Assembly (NCBI GenBank): GCA_002404605.1
Contig: DHKA01000032.1
Location: forward strand, 1,090 to 21,006
Length of the DNA stretch: 19,917 nucleotides
Source of the DNA: Clostridiales bacterium UBA4706
GTDB taxonomy: Bacteria; Bacillota; Clostridia; Oscillospirales; Oscillospiraceae
Direction of reading: 5' to 3'
The translations under genes were made by a program, and so were the position numbers. The notes under the pieces are model-generated. The model was given only the letters and a program-made list of their open reading frames with translations. It was not told the DNA's origin and did not search any database. Shown here in pieces: positions 12,207 through 19,917 of this stretch. How positions within the stretch are numbered: the stretch's first letter is position 1; every line of letters begins with the position of its first letter.

Positions 12207-12244
12207 GGCGGAAGTGCATCAAGCGCTTCCGCCGGTTTCGTTTT
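12207..12244 (+). terminator. Terminator after the epimerase gene, overlapping the convergent gene's stop
   Basis: GGCGGAAGTGC (12207-12217) pairs with GCGCTTCCGCC (12223-12233) over 11 positions (one G-U), loop ATCAA, then GGTTTCGTTTT. The stop codon of the convergent nucleotidyltransferase gene (12219-12221) lies in the loop. On the minus strand a T-rich run follows only about 25 bases later. Confidence 0.75.
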
Positions 12245-13259
12245 CCACACGCCGCTCCACATCCCGGACGAGCGCTTCAAAGCGCCGGGCGGTATCCGGG
12301 CTGTCGGACTCGATGCAGAGCGCCGCGCGGTCGGCGCAGGGCGCGATGTGCACGCCGCCGGGGACCGTCCGCACGGTCAGCCCGTCGGTGAGGTCCGCGC
12401 CCGCTTCCATGAGTCCCGCGGTGAGCGCACGCATGAGCCGCGCGCGGTGCGGCGCGCCGCAGTACACCCGGCAGGCGTACCGCGCCCGCTCCGGGGAAGT
12501 GTCCGGCGCGCGCTCCAGCGCGCCGCCCTCCCGCTCCGAGAGGTGCAGTTTGCCCTCCCAGGCGTCGAGATTGGCCCGGTAGTACGAGCCGGGGTCGCCG
12601 ATATCGCGCCAGTAGCCCTCCATCGGCACGCCGCGGATGCCGCGCCCCGACGCCATCAGGCGCGGGAAGAGGTCGCGCGCGAAGTCAAAGGGCGTATCCG
12701 CCGGGATGAAGCGCAGCACCTCCGGAGACAAAACATAGATACCGGTATTCACGAGATCGGTCACGACACGCTCCCACGCGGGCTTTTCGATGAAGCTGCG
12801 CACCCACCCCTCGCCGTCGGTCACGGCGAGACCGTAGGGCAGCGGCGCTTCGTGCGGATAGAGCGCCATCGTGACGGCGGCGTGCGCGCGCCGGTGTTCG
12901 TTCCAGAGAGAGCGCAGGTCAAAATCGCACGCGGCATCGCCGCTGATGATGAGCACGTTTTCCCCCGCGATAAAATCCTCGCAGTTTTTCACCGCGCCCG
13001 CGGTGCCGAGTGCCTTTTCCTCGCGCCGGTACTGCAAATGCACGCCGAAGCCGCTCCCGTCGCCGAAGTACCGCTCGATCTGCTCGGGCAGGCAGGCCGT
13101 CGTGCAGCAGAGATCCCGGAAGCCGCAGCGCTTCAAAAGTGCTACGATGTGCTCGAGCATCGGCGCGCCGAGCAGTTCCGCCATGGGCTTGGGCACCGCG
13201 CCGTGGGTGACAGGTGCGAGCCGCGTCCCTCTTCCTCCCGCTAAAATGACCGCTTTCAT
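12219..13259 (-). CDS. Sugar-phosphate nucleotidyltransferase with a short phosphomannomutase-like tail
   Basis: A 346-residue protein. Residues 1-235 are a nucleotidyltransferase domain of the mannose-1-phosphate guanylyltransferase / glucose-1-phosphate nucleotidyltransferase type. The motifs are LAGGRGTRLAPVT (6-18), PKPM (23-26), GD at 107-108 in place of the metal-site D, EKP (158-160) and GYWRDIGDPGSY (215-226). It makes an NDP-sugar from NTP and sugar-1-phosphate; the sugar is uncertain. Residues 255-340 hold RARLMRALTAGLMEAGAD and PGGVHIAP...ALCIESDSPDTARRFEALVRDVERRV. These look like the first and last parts of a phosphohexomutase with the middle missing. No phosphoserine loop or DGDGDR metal loop is present, so mutase activity is not expected. 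The ATG at 13259 gives the family N-terminus MKAVILAGG; the GGAG site is 13 bases away. Confidence 0.85.
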   Translation of the reverse strand: MKAVILAGGRGTRLAPVTHGAVPKPMAELLGAPMLEHIVALLKRCGFRDLCCTTACLPEQIERYFGDGSGFGVHLQYRREEKALGTAGAVKNCEDFIAGENVLIISGDAACDFDLRSLWNEHRRAHAAVTMALYPHEAPLPYGLAVTDGEGWVRSFIEKPAWERVVTDLVNTGIYVLSPEVLRFIPADTPFDFARDLFPRLMASGRGIRGVPMEGYWRDIGDPGSYYRANLDAWEGKLHLSEREGGALERAPDTSPERARYACRVYCGAPHRARLMRALTAGLMEAGADLTDGLTVRTVPGGVHIAPCADRAALCIESDSPDTARRFEALVRDVERRVENETGGSA

Positions 13260-13375
13260 CTTTTTATAAAAGCTCCTTTTTCTGTTTTTATGGAGGAAGT
13301 TTCTGCACTGCGGCGAAAAAATATGCAAAGAGCGGAAGAATGCGGCGAAAAGGTCTCGCATTCTTTGGATATTTG

Positions 13376-13427
13376 TGGTATATTATATTCTGTATTTTTA
13401 TCTGCCCGCTCTGTGGTTCCGGCGGGC
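13376..13427 (+). promoter_or_regulatory. Probable extended -10 promoter and leader hairpin of gdpP
   Basis: TGGTATATT (13376-13384) fits an extended -10; the -35 (TCGCAT, 13356-13361) is poor. The leader then has GCCCGC (13404-13409) pairing with GCGGGC (13422-13427), just ahead of the ribosome site GGGAGAGG (13431-13438). An upstream dyad GAATGCG/CGCATTC (13338-13363) overlaps the -35 region. Confidence 0.5.
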
Positions 13428-13443
13428 ATGGGGAGAGGATACC

Positions 13444-15450
13444 TTGAACAGCCGCAAACCGCAGAAATTTGCCGAGCCAGGCATCCGCATGTGCCTGCTC
13501 ATCATGCTCATATTCGCGCTTGTGACCTTCTTTTTCGCCCGCTTCAACCGCTATATCGCCTATGGTGAGGCGATCGTCACGGTGCTGCTTGCGATCTACG
13601 CGCTCATCCGCGCGCGGGCGCGCCAGAAGGAGCTGCAGGCGTTCGTCGAGAGCGTTACCTACAACGCCGAATCCGCCACGAACAACACGCTCATCCACTT
13701 CCCGCTGCCGATGGCAGTGTTCCGTCTGAACGACAGCGGCGTCGTCTGGGGCAACCAGCCGTTCTGGGAGATGTGCGGCCGCACGAGTCCCGCGTTTGAC
13801 GCAAAGCTCACCTCGCTCGTGCCGGAGTTCAACAGCAAGTGGCTGCTCGAGGGCAAGAACCGCATGGCGGATCTTCTCGAGGTGGACGGGAAAAAGTATC
13901 AGGTCAACGGCAACATGGTCCGCGCCGGCGAGCGCGAGGAGACCTATGAGTTCATGGGCATCACCTACTGGGTGGACGTGACCGAGTACGACGACGTAAA
14001 GCAGGAATACCTCGCCACGCGCCCGGTCGTGATGGTCATGCTTGTGGATAACTACGACGAGCTGATGAAGCCGCTCACCGACCGCCAGCGCACCGAGCTG
14101 CGCGGCCAGATCGACATTGCCATTGAGAAATGGTGCGAGGGGCGCGGCGGCATTCTCCGGCGCGTGGACCGTGACCGGTACATCTTCATTTTTGAAAAGC
14201 GGCATTTCGACGAGATCACGAAAAACCGCTTCACGCTCGTCGAGAGCATCCACTCGATCGTCAATCTCACCGGCATCCACGCTACGGTGAGCATCGGCGT
14301 CGGACTCGACGGCGCGAGCTACGACGAGGACTATTCCTTCGCTACGCTCGCCGAGGATATGGCGCTCTCGCGCGGCGGCGATCAGGCGGTCGTGAAAAAC
14401 AAGTTCAACTTTGAATTTTTCGGCGGGCGCGGCGCGGAGGTCGAAACGCGCACAAAGGTCAAGTCCCGCGTCATGGCAAACTCTCTCTCCCGGCTCATAC
14501 AGGACGCCTCGCAGGTGTTCATCATGGGCCACCGGTACGCCGATCTTGATGCCGTCGGCGCGGCGGTGGGCGTGCGGTGCATCGCCCGGCGCTTCCACTG
14601 CCCGGCGAAGATCGTGCTCGACATGGACAAAAACGCCGTCGGACCGCTGCTCGCCATGCTGCACGGGGAAGAGGAATACCAAAACGCCTTCATCAGCGCG
14701 CAGGAGGCGCTGCTCGAGGCCGACAGCCGGACGCTGCTCGTTGTGGTGGACACGAACCGCCCCGAGCAGGTGGAGGACGAATCTCTGCTCACCGCGTGCA
14801 GCAACCGTCTCGCGGTCATCGACCACCACCGGCGCGCCGCTACCTATATCAAGAACGCCACGCTCACGCTCTATGAGCCGAACGCCTCGTCCTCGTGCGA
14901 GCTCGTCACGGAGCTGATGCAGGAGCTGTGCGAGCCGGCGGACATTCTCCCCTTCGAGGCGGACGCCGTGCTTTCCGGCATCGTGCTCGACACGAAAAAC
15001 TTTACGATCCGCACCGGCGACCGCACGTTTGACGCCGCGGCGTTCCTCCGCCGCAGCGGTGCGGACACTACGCGCGTGAAGAAGCTCTTCCAGAACGGTA
15101 TGGAGGAGACCATGGAGCGCTACGACATTATGAAGCAGGCGCGCATTTATAAAGGCATCGCCGTGGTCGCAGCGCAGGAGACGCAGAACCGCATCGTCGC
15201 AGCGCAGGCCGCGGACGAGCTTTTGAACATCTCCGGCGTAAACGCGAGCGCCGTACTCTATCCCACGGGCGACGGCGGCGTCGCGGTGTCGGCGCGGAGC
15301 ATCGGCGATGTGAACGTGCAGGTGCTGCTCGAAACGCTCGGCGGCGGCGGCAACCGCTCGGCAGCCGGGGCGCAGATACCGAACTGCACGCTGCGCGACG
15401 CGGTGAACCGGCTCTTCGCCGCCATCGACGAATACCGCGCCACAGACTAA
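13444..15450 (+). CDS. gdpP: Cyclic-di-AMP phosphodiesterase GdpP
   Basis: This membrane enzyme degrades the second messenger c-di-AMP, which controls potassium uptake, turgor and wall homeostasis. The 668-residue product compares with about 659 in Bacillus. Two membrane helices (about 17-32 and 42-57) are followed by a PAS-like region (about 80-170), a degenerate GGDEF domain (about 180-315, lacking a GGDEF motif) and the DHH/DHHA1 catalytic part. DHH motifs are GHRYADLDAVGAA (362-374), VVDTNRP (434-440) and IDHHRR (459-464), plus Asp516. The DHHA1 motif reads GGGGNRSAAGAQ (633-644), with Asn where His is usual. The frame is open from ATG 13375, but that lies on the -10 sequence. I chose TTG 13444, which has GGGAGAGG five bases before it and gives the family length. 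rplI follows after 35 bases. Confidence 0.95.
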   Translation: MNSRKPQKFAEPGIRMCLLIMLIFALVTFFFARFNRYIAYGEAIVTVLLAIYALIRARARQKELQAFVESVTYNAESATNNTLIHFPLPMAVFRLNDSGVVWGNQPFWEMCGRTSPAFDAKLTSLVPEFNSKWLLEGKNRMADLLEVDGKKYQVNGNMVRAGEREETYEFMGITYWVDVTEYDDVKQEYLATRPVVMVMLVDNYDELMKPLTDRQRTELRGQIDIAIEKWCEGRGGILRRVDRDRYIFIFEKRHFDEITKNRFTLVESIHSIVNLTGIHATVSIGVGLDGASYDEDYSFATLAEDMALSRGGDQAVVKNKFNFEFFGGRGAEVETRTKVKSRVMANSLSRLIQDASQVFIMGHRYADLDAVGAAVGVRCIARRFHCPAKIVLDMDKNAVGPLLAMLHGEEEYQNAFISAQEALLEADSRTLLVVVDTNRPEQVEDESLLTACSNRLAVIDHHRRAATYIKNATLTLYEPNASSSCELVTELMQELCEPADILPFEADAVLSGIVLDTKNFTIRTGDRTFDAAAFLRRSGADTTRVKKLFQNGMEETMERYDIMKQARIYKGIAVVAAQETQNRIVAAQAADELLNISGVNASAVLYPTGDGGVAVSARSIGDVNVQVLLETLGGGGNRSAAGAQIPNCTLRDAVNRLFAAIDEYRATD

Positions 15451-15485
15451 TAAAAAACTAAGCAGACCGAAGGAGGTCATATACC

Positions 15486-15932
15486 ATGAAAGTTATTTTC
15501 CAGCAGGATGTCCGCGGACAGGGCAAAAAGGGCGAGATGAAGGAAGTTTCCGAGGGCTACGGCCGCAACTACCTTCTCCCCCGCGGTCTCGCCGTAGAAG
15601 CGAACAAGGATAATCTCAACACTCTGGCGCTCAAGGAAAAGGCGCGGAAGGCGCAGGAGGCGCGCGAGCGCGCCGAAGCCGAGGAAGCCGCCGCCAAGCT
15701 CAAGGACGTCATCGTCACGGTGCGCGCCAAGGCCGGCGCGAACGGGCGTCTTTTCGGCAGCGTTACCTCGCAGGAGATCGTGGACGCGCTGCGCGAGCAG
15801 CACGGCGTCTCCATCGAGAAGAACCGCATCGTACAGGCTGAGCCGATCAAGAGCTTCGGCAGCTTTGAAGTCAAGTGCAAGTTCGGCTATGGCATCGACG
15901 GCACCGTGCAGCTGCTCGTCATCGAAAAGTAA
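15486..15932 (+). CDS. rplI: 50S ribosomal protein L9 (bL9)
   Basis: L9 binds 23S rRNA at the base of the L1 stalk and reaches along the ribosome. The 148-residue product starts MKVIFQQDVRGQGKKGEMKEVSEGYGRNYLLPRGLAVEA, the full N-terminal signature. A long charged connecting helix follows (about 45-78, rich in Lys, Glu and Ala). The C-terminal RNA-binding domain has GRLFGSVTSQEIVDAL (87-102) and ends GTVQLLVIEK. AGGAGGT (15471-15477) lies 8 bases before the ATG. It sits between gdpP and dnaB, a gene order conserved across Firmicutes, and the helicase gene starts only six bases after its stop. Confidence 0.97.
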   Translation: MKVIFQQDVRGQGKKGEMKEVSEGYGRNYLLPRGLAVEANKDNLNTLALKEKARKAQEARERAEAEEAAAKLKDVIVTVRAKAGANGRLFGSVTSQEIVDALREQHGVSIEKNRIVQAEPIKSFGSFEVKCKFGYGIDGTVQLLVIEK

Positions 15933-15938
15933 GAGCGG

Positions 15939-17274
<1,336 letters not shown>

Positions 17275-17282
<8 letters not shown>

Positions 17283-18591
17283 GCCGGCGCTCGACCGCAG
17301 CCTGCTGCCGGCGGGGTGTACGGTGCTGTGCGCCGTGTCCGGCGGGGCGGATTCGGTATGTCTGCTTGATCTCGTGCGGCGGCTCGGCGATGTGACGGTG
17401 CTCTGCGCCCACTTTGACCACGGCATCCGCGGCGCGGAGAGCGCGCGGGACGCCGCGTTCGTCGAAGCGCTCTGTAAAGAATGGGGCGTCCCGTTCTTTC
17501 CCGGCCGGGGTGACGTCCCGGCGTATGCCGCGGCGAACGGTTTGAGCATCGAGACCGCGGCGCGGGAGCTGCGCTACGCCTTTCTCGAGCGCACCGCGAA
17601 GGAACAGAGCGCGGATGTCATCGCCACGGCGCACAATTTAAACGACAATGCGGAGACCATTCTCTTCCGCATGGCTCGCGGCACGGGACTGCGCGGACTT
17701 ACCGGCATCCCGGCGCGGCGCGGCAGGATCGTCCGCCCGCTTCTGCGGACGCCGCGGCGCGATATTGAAGAATATCTCGCCGCGCACGGCATCCCTCATG
17801 TGGAGGACTCCACGAACGCGGAGCCGGACGCTGCGCGGAACCGCGTCCGGCTCGACGTGCTCCCGCTGCTCGAGAGCATCCACCCCGGCGCGGCGGCGGG
17901 CATCGCACGCATGAGCGAAACGCTCGCCGAGGATGAGGCGTTTCTCGCCTCGCTCGCGGAGGAAAAGCTCGCTCTCTGGGGCGGCGCGATCCCCGCAAAG
18001 GAGCTTTGCGCGCTGCCGCAGCCTGTTGCGCGGCGTGTTCTCGCGCTCTGGCTCGGCGGAGAGCTCTCGCGCGAGCGGTTCGACGCGCTGCTGCGCTTTG
18101 CTGCGGCCTCCGGGGACGGCGTGCTGGAGCTTCCGGGACGGCTCATCCGGCGGGAGCTTGGGCAGCTCCGGCTTGATGAAAGGGACGCGCCGCCGCTCGA
18201 AGAGCGCGCGCTTTTGCCCGGAGAGACGATCTTTTACCCCGGACAGTGGCAAATCTCGTGCAAACTTTGCCCCGCGGGGGCGGAAATTCAAACTTCGTTC
18301 AACACTTTTTGCTTTTCATGTGCCAATATATGTGGTAAACTGACCGTTGCGTCCCGCGCTGCGGGAGATACGATCGTTCTGCACCGCCGCGGCGGTACGC
18401 GCTCGGTGAGCAAGCTGCTCGGCGAGGCGCGCATCCCGGTCTCGCAGCGCGCCGCCGTTCCGGTCGTGCGCGACGGGGCGGGGCCTCTGGCCGTTTACGG
18501 TATCGGGCAGAGCGAGAGAGCTTTCCCCGCGCCGCAGGAGCCGTTTTATAAAATCACCATTTCGCCAATTTCGGAGGAAGAGAGAGAATGA
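17275..18591 (+). CDS. tilS: tRNA(Ile)-lysidine synthase
   Basis: TilS uses ATP and lysine to convert C34 of the CAU anticodon of tRNA-Ile to lysidine, so that AUA is read as isoleucine; it is essential in bacteria. The 438-residue product has the PP-loop SGGADS (22-27) in an N-terminal ATPase domain. This is followed by AHFDHGIRG (45-53), ATAHNLNDNAET (117-128) and GTGLRGLTGIP (136-146). The C-terminal domain has ASRAAGDTIVLHRRGGTRSVSKLLGEARIP, the family TilS_C motif. The ATG at 17275 overlaps the end of dnaB by eight bases; a longer frame lies inside dnaB. A local AT-rich patch (about 18241-18345) encodes FNTFCFSCANICGKLTV and may hold an internal promoter. It overlaps hpt as ATGA. Confidence 0.95.
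18313..18341 (+). promoter_or_regulatory. Possible internal promoter within tilS for hpt and ftsH
   Basis: TTTTCA (18313-18318), a 17-base spacer and TAAACT (18336-18341), with TGG just before the -10, fit an extended -10 sigma-A promoter. It lies in the only clearly AT-rich patch of an otherwise GC-rich gene. Confidence 0.35.
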
Positions 18592-19127
18592 GAGAAGATA
18601 TTGCGTCCATACTGCTCAGTGAGGAGCAGATCCATACGCGCGTCCGCGAGCTGGGCGAGGAGATCTCCCGCGATTACGCCGGGAAAGAGCCGCTGTTCGT
18701 CGGCGTTTTAAAGGGTTGCTTCATTTTCATGGCGGACCTGTTCCGCGAAGTGACCATCCCCGGCAGCATAGACTTCATGGCCGTTTCGTCCTACGGAAAC
18801 GGCACTTCCACCACCGGCGCGGTGAAGATCAACAAGGATCTCAGCCAGGACATTGAAAACCGCGACGTCATCATCGTCGAGGACATTCTCGACTCCGGCG
18901 TCACGCTCAGCTATCTCACGAAGTATCTCCAGAACCGCAAGCCGAGCTCCATCTGCATCGCAACGCTGCTCGATAAGCCCGCGCGCCGCCGCGCCGATGT
19001 GCAGGCGAAGTACGTCGGCTTCACCGTGCCGGACGCCTTTGTCGTCGGCTACGGTCTGGATTATGCGGAAAAATACCGCAATCTGCCGTTCATCGGCGTT
19101 CTCAAGCCGGAAGTATACGAAAAATAA
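18588..19127 (+). CDS. hpt: Hypoxanthine phosphoribosyltransferase
   Basis: It salvages hypoxanthine (and usually guanine) by joining it to PRPP, giving IMP or GMP. The 179-residue product has the PRPP-binding loop VIIVEDILDSGVT (94-106), the flexible-loop segment MAVSSYGNGTSTTGAVKINKD (about 64-84) and the base-binding end VGYGLDYAEKYRNLPFIGVLKPEVY. The length is typical. The start overlaps the tilS stop by four bases, so translation is coupled. In Bacillus the order tilS-hpt-ftsH is the same. Confidence 0.96.
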   Translation: MREDIASILLSEEQIHTRVRELGEEISRDYAGKEPLFVGVLKGCFIFMADLFREVTIPGSIDFMAVSSYGNGTSTTGAVKINKDLSQDIENRDVIIVEDILDSGVTLSYLTKYLQNRKPSSICIATLLDKPARRRADVQAKYVGFTVPDAFVVGYGLDYAEKYRNLPFIGVLKPEVYEK

Positions 19128-19151
19128 ATCTCTGATTTATATATTGTCCGC

Positions 19152-19169
19152 GCCGTCCGGTGGGACGGC
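19152..19169 (+). promoter_or_regulatory. Small hairpin in the leader of ftsH
   Basis: GCCGTCC (19152-19158) pairs with GGACGGC (19163-19169) around the tetraloop GGTG, immediately ahead of the AAAAGGAAG ribosome site (19172-19180). No T-run follows, so it is not a terminator; it may affect stability or initiation. An AT-rich dyad, ATAAATC/GATTTAT, overlaps the hpt stop (about 19124-19140). Confidence 0.4.
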
Positions 19170-19189
19170 AGAAAAGGAAGTGACAGTTT

Positions 19190-19917
19190 TTGAACAACCG
19201 ACCCTCCCCCAACAAGACCCGTCAGATCGGCTTTCTCGTATTGATCCTCGTGCTGCTGCTCGGCACGATCTATTCCATGACGAGAAACACCGTGAAGGAA
19301 TCGCTTGTCTATTCGGAAGTCATCGAGCTTTTTGAAACGAAGCAGGTCGAATCCTTCGCCATCGACACCGACGGCAATCTCACCATGCAGCTGCGCTCCG
19401 CCTACAAGGGGCAAACGAAGTATTCGTATGAGTGCGGCAGCTTCAGCATCTTCTACAACGATCTCAACGATCTCGTGCAGGAGCAGAAGGCCGAAGGCAT
19501 TCTCACCGAGTACGACTACCCGCCCGCGTGGGAAGCGGCCTGGTGGCTGAGCTTTGTGCCGTATCTCATCATCTTCGTCATCATGGGCGTGCTGTGGTAC
19601 TCCATGATGCGTTCGGCGCAGGGCGGCGGCGGTGCCGGCGGCGTTATGAAGTTCTCCAAGGCTCGCACCCGTCTCGGCAGCGAGGAAAAGCAGAAAAAGA
19701 CGTTTGCCGACGTCGCGGGCGCCGATGAGGAGAAGGAAGAGCTGCAGGAGATCGTCGAATATCTGAAAAACCCCGCGGCGTATTCCCAGATGGGCGCGCG
19801 CATCCCCAAGGGTGTGCTGCTCGTCGGTCCTCCGGGCACGGGCAAAACGCTGCTCGCCAAGGCGGTCGCCGGCGAAGCGGGCGTCGAGTTCCTGTCCATC
19901 TCCGGCTCCGACTTTGT
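19190..19917 (+). CDS. ftsH: ATP-dependent zinc metalloprotease FtsH, N-terminal part (cut by window edge)
   Basis: FtsH is a membrane-anchored AAA+ protease that degrades misassembled membrane proteins and short-lived regulators. About 242 residues are visible. The first membrane helix is about 13-28 (IGFLVLILVLLLGTIY), an exported loop spans about 30-115, and the second helix is about 119-139 (WLSFVPYLIIFVIMGVLWY). KTFADVAGADEEKEELQEIVEYLKNP and the Walker A GPPGTGKT (213-220) follow. The zinc-protease half lies beyond the window. The start must be the TTG at 19190: an in-frame stop (TGA 19181-19183) lies just upstream, and AAGGAAG is nine bases before it. It is 62 bases behind hpt. Confidence 0.95.
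   Translation, partial: MNNRPSPNKTRQIGFLVLILVLLLGTIYSMTRNTVKESLVYSEVIELFETKQVESFAIDTDGNLTMQLRSAYKGQTKYSYECGSFSIFYNDLNDLVQEQKAEGILTEYDYPPAWEAAWWLSFVPYLIIFVIMGVLWYSMMRSAQGGGGAGGVMKFSKARTRLGSEEKQKKTFADVAGADEEKEELQEIVEYLKNPAAYSQMGARIPKGVLLVGPPGTGKTLLAKAVAGEAGVEFLSISGSDF

Noticed and set aside
13310..13351. Direct repeat GCGGCGAAAA at 13310-13319 and 13342-13351
   Set aside because: Only two copies of 10 bases; may be chance or part of a regulatory region before gdpP, not strong enough to call.
13288..15480. 730-codon open frame on the minus strand
   Set aside because: It is antisense to gdpP, with skewed composition (Val, Arg, His, Glu) and no recognisable domain.

Overview
The window is a GC-rich chromosomal segment of an endospore-forming Firmicute. 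The adjacent spoIIGA-sigE pair (696-2244) is diagnostic of a spore former. The gdpP-rplI-dnaB order, the tilS-hpt-ftsH order, strong AGGAGG ribosome sites and sigma-A type promoters all fit. High GC, frequent TTG starts, small LEQEI-tailed XRE regulators and a palindromic 'GGCTCCC...GGGAGC' repeat suggest class Clostridia, perhaps Oscillospiraceae; this placement is inference.

Layout. 1-563 (-) is the 5' part of aspS, reading out of the window from its own promoter. 696-2244 (+) holds the sporulation protease and sigma-E. 2353-3801 (+) is an overlapping trio: two GNAT acetyltransferases and a DUF212 membrane protein. 3788-7551 (-) holds, in transcription order, a SpoVB/MurJ-like flippase, HU, LspA and an esterase, so it mixes envelope functions with a nucleoid protein. 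7552-8660 is the least ordinary stretch. It has an inverted repeat by the flippase promoter, a MITE-like palindrome, and two 80-residue XRE regulators with an almost identical 3' end but divergent DNA-binding parts. Their surroundings are crowded with short dyads (TGCGTA and TAGGCTA families). 8661-10354 (+) has a small Spo0A_C-like protein, a membrane zinc-ribbon protein and dUTPase. 10441-12175 is a divergent TetR / NAD-dependent epimerase pair with a candidate operator. 12219-13259 (-) is a sugar-nucleotidyltransferase with an odd C-terminus.

13444-19917 (+) is one long housekeeping run: c-di-AMP phosphodiesterase GdpP, ribosomal protein L9, replicative helicase, TilS, Hpt and the start of FtsH. 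Genes overlap or nearly abut, so it is probably one operon with internal promoters. It joins second-messenger turnover, translation, replication and purine salvage.

No tRNA, rRNA, CRISPR array, transposase or phage gene was seen. No clearly new multi-gene system is evident. The best candidates for a second look are the paired XRE loci with their dyads, the paired palindromic repeat, and the nucleotidyltransferase with a shrunken mutase-like tail. All positions, motif readings and pairings were read by eye; no database search was made.
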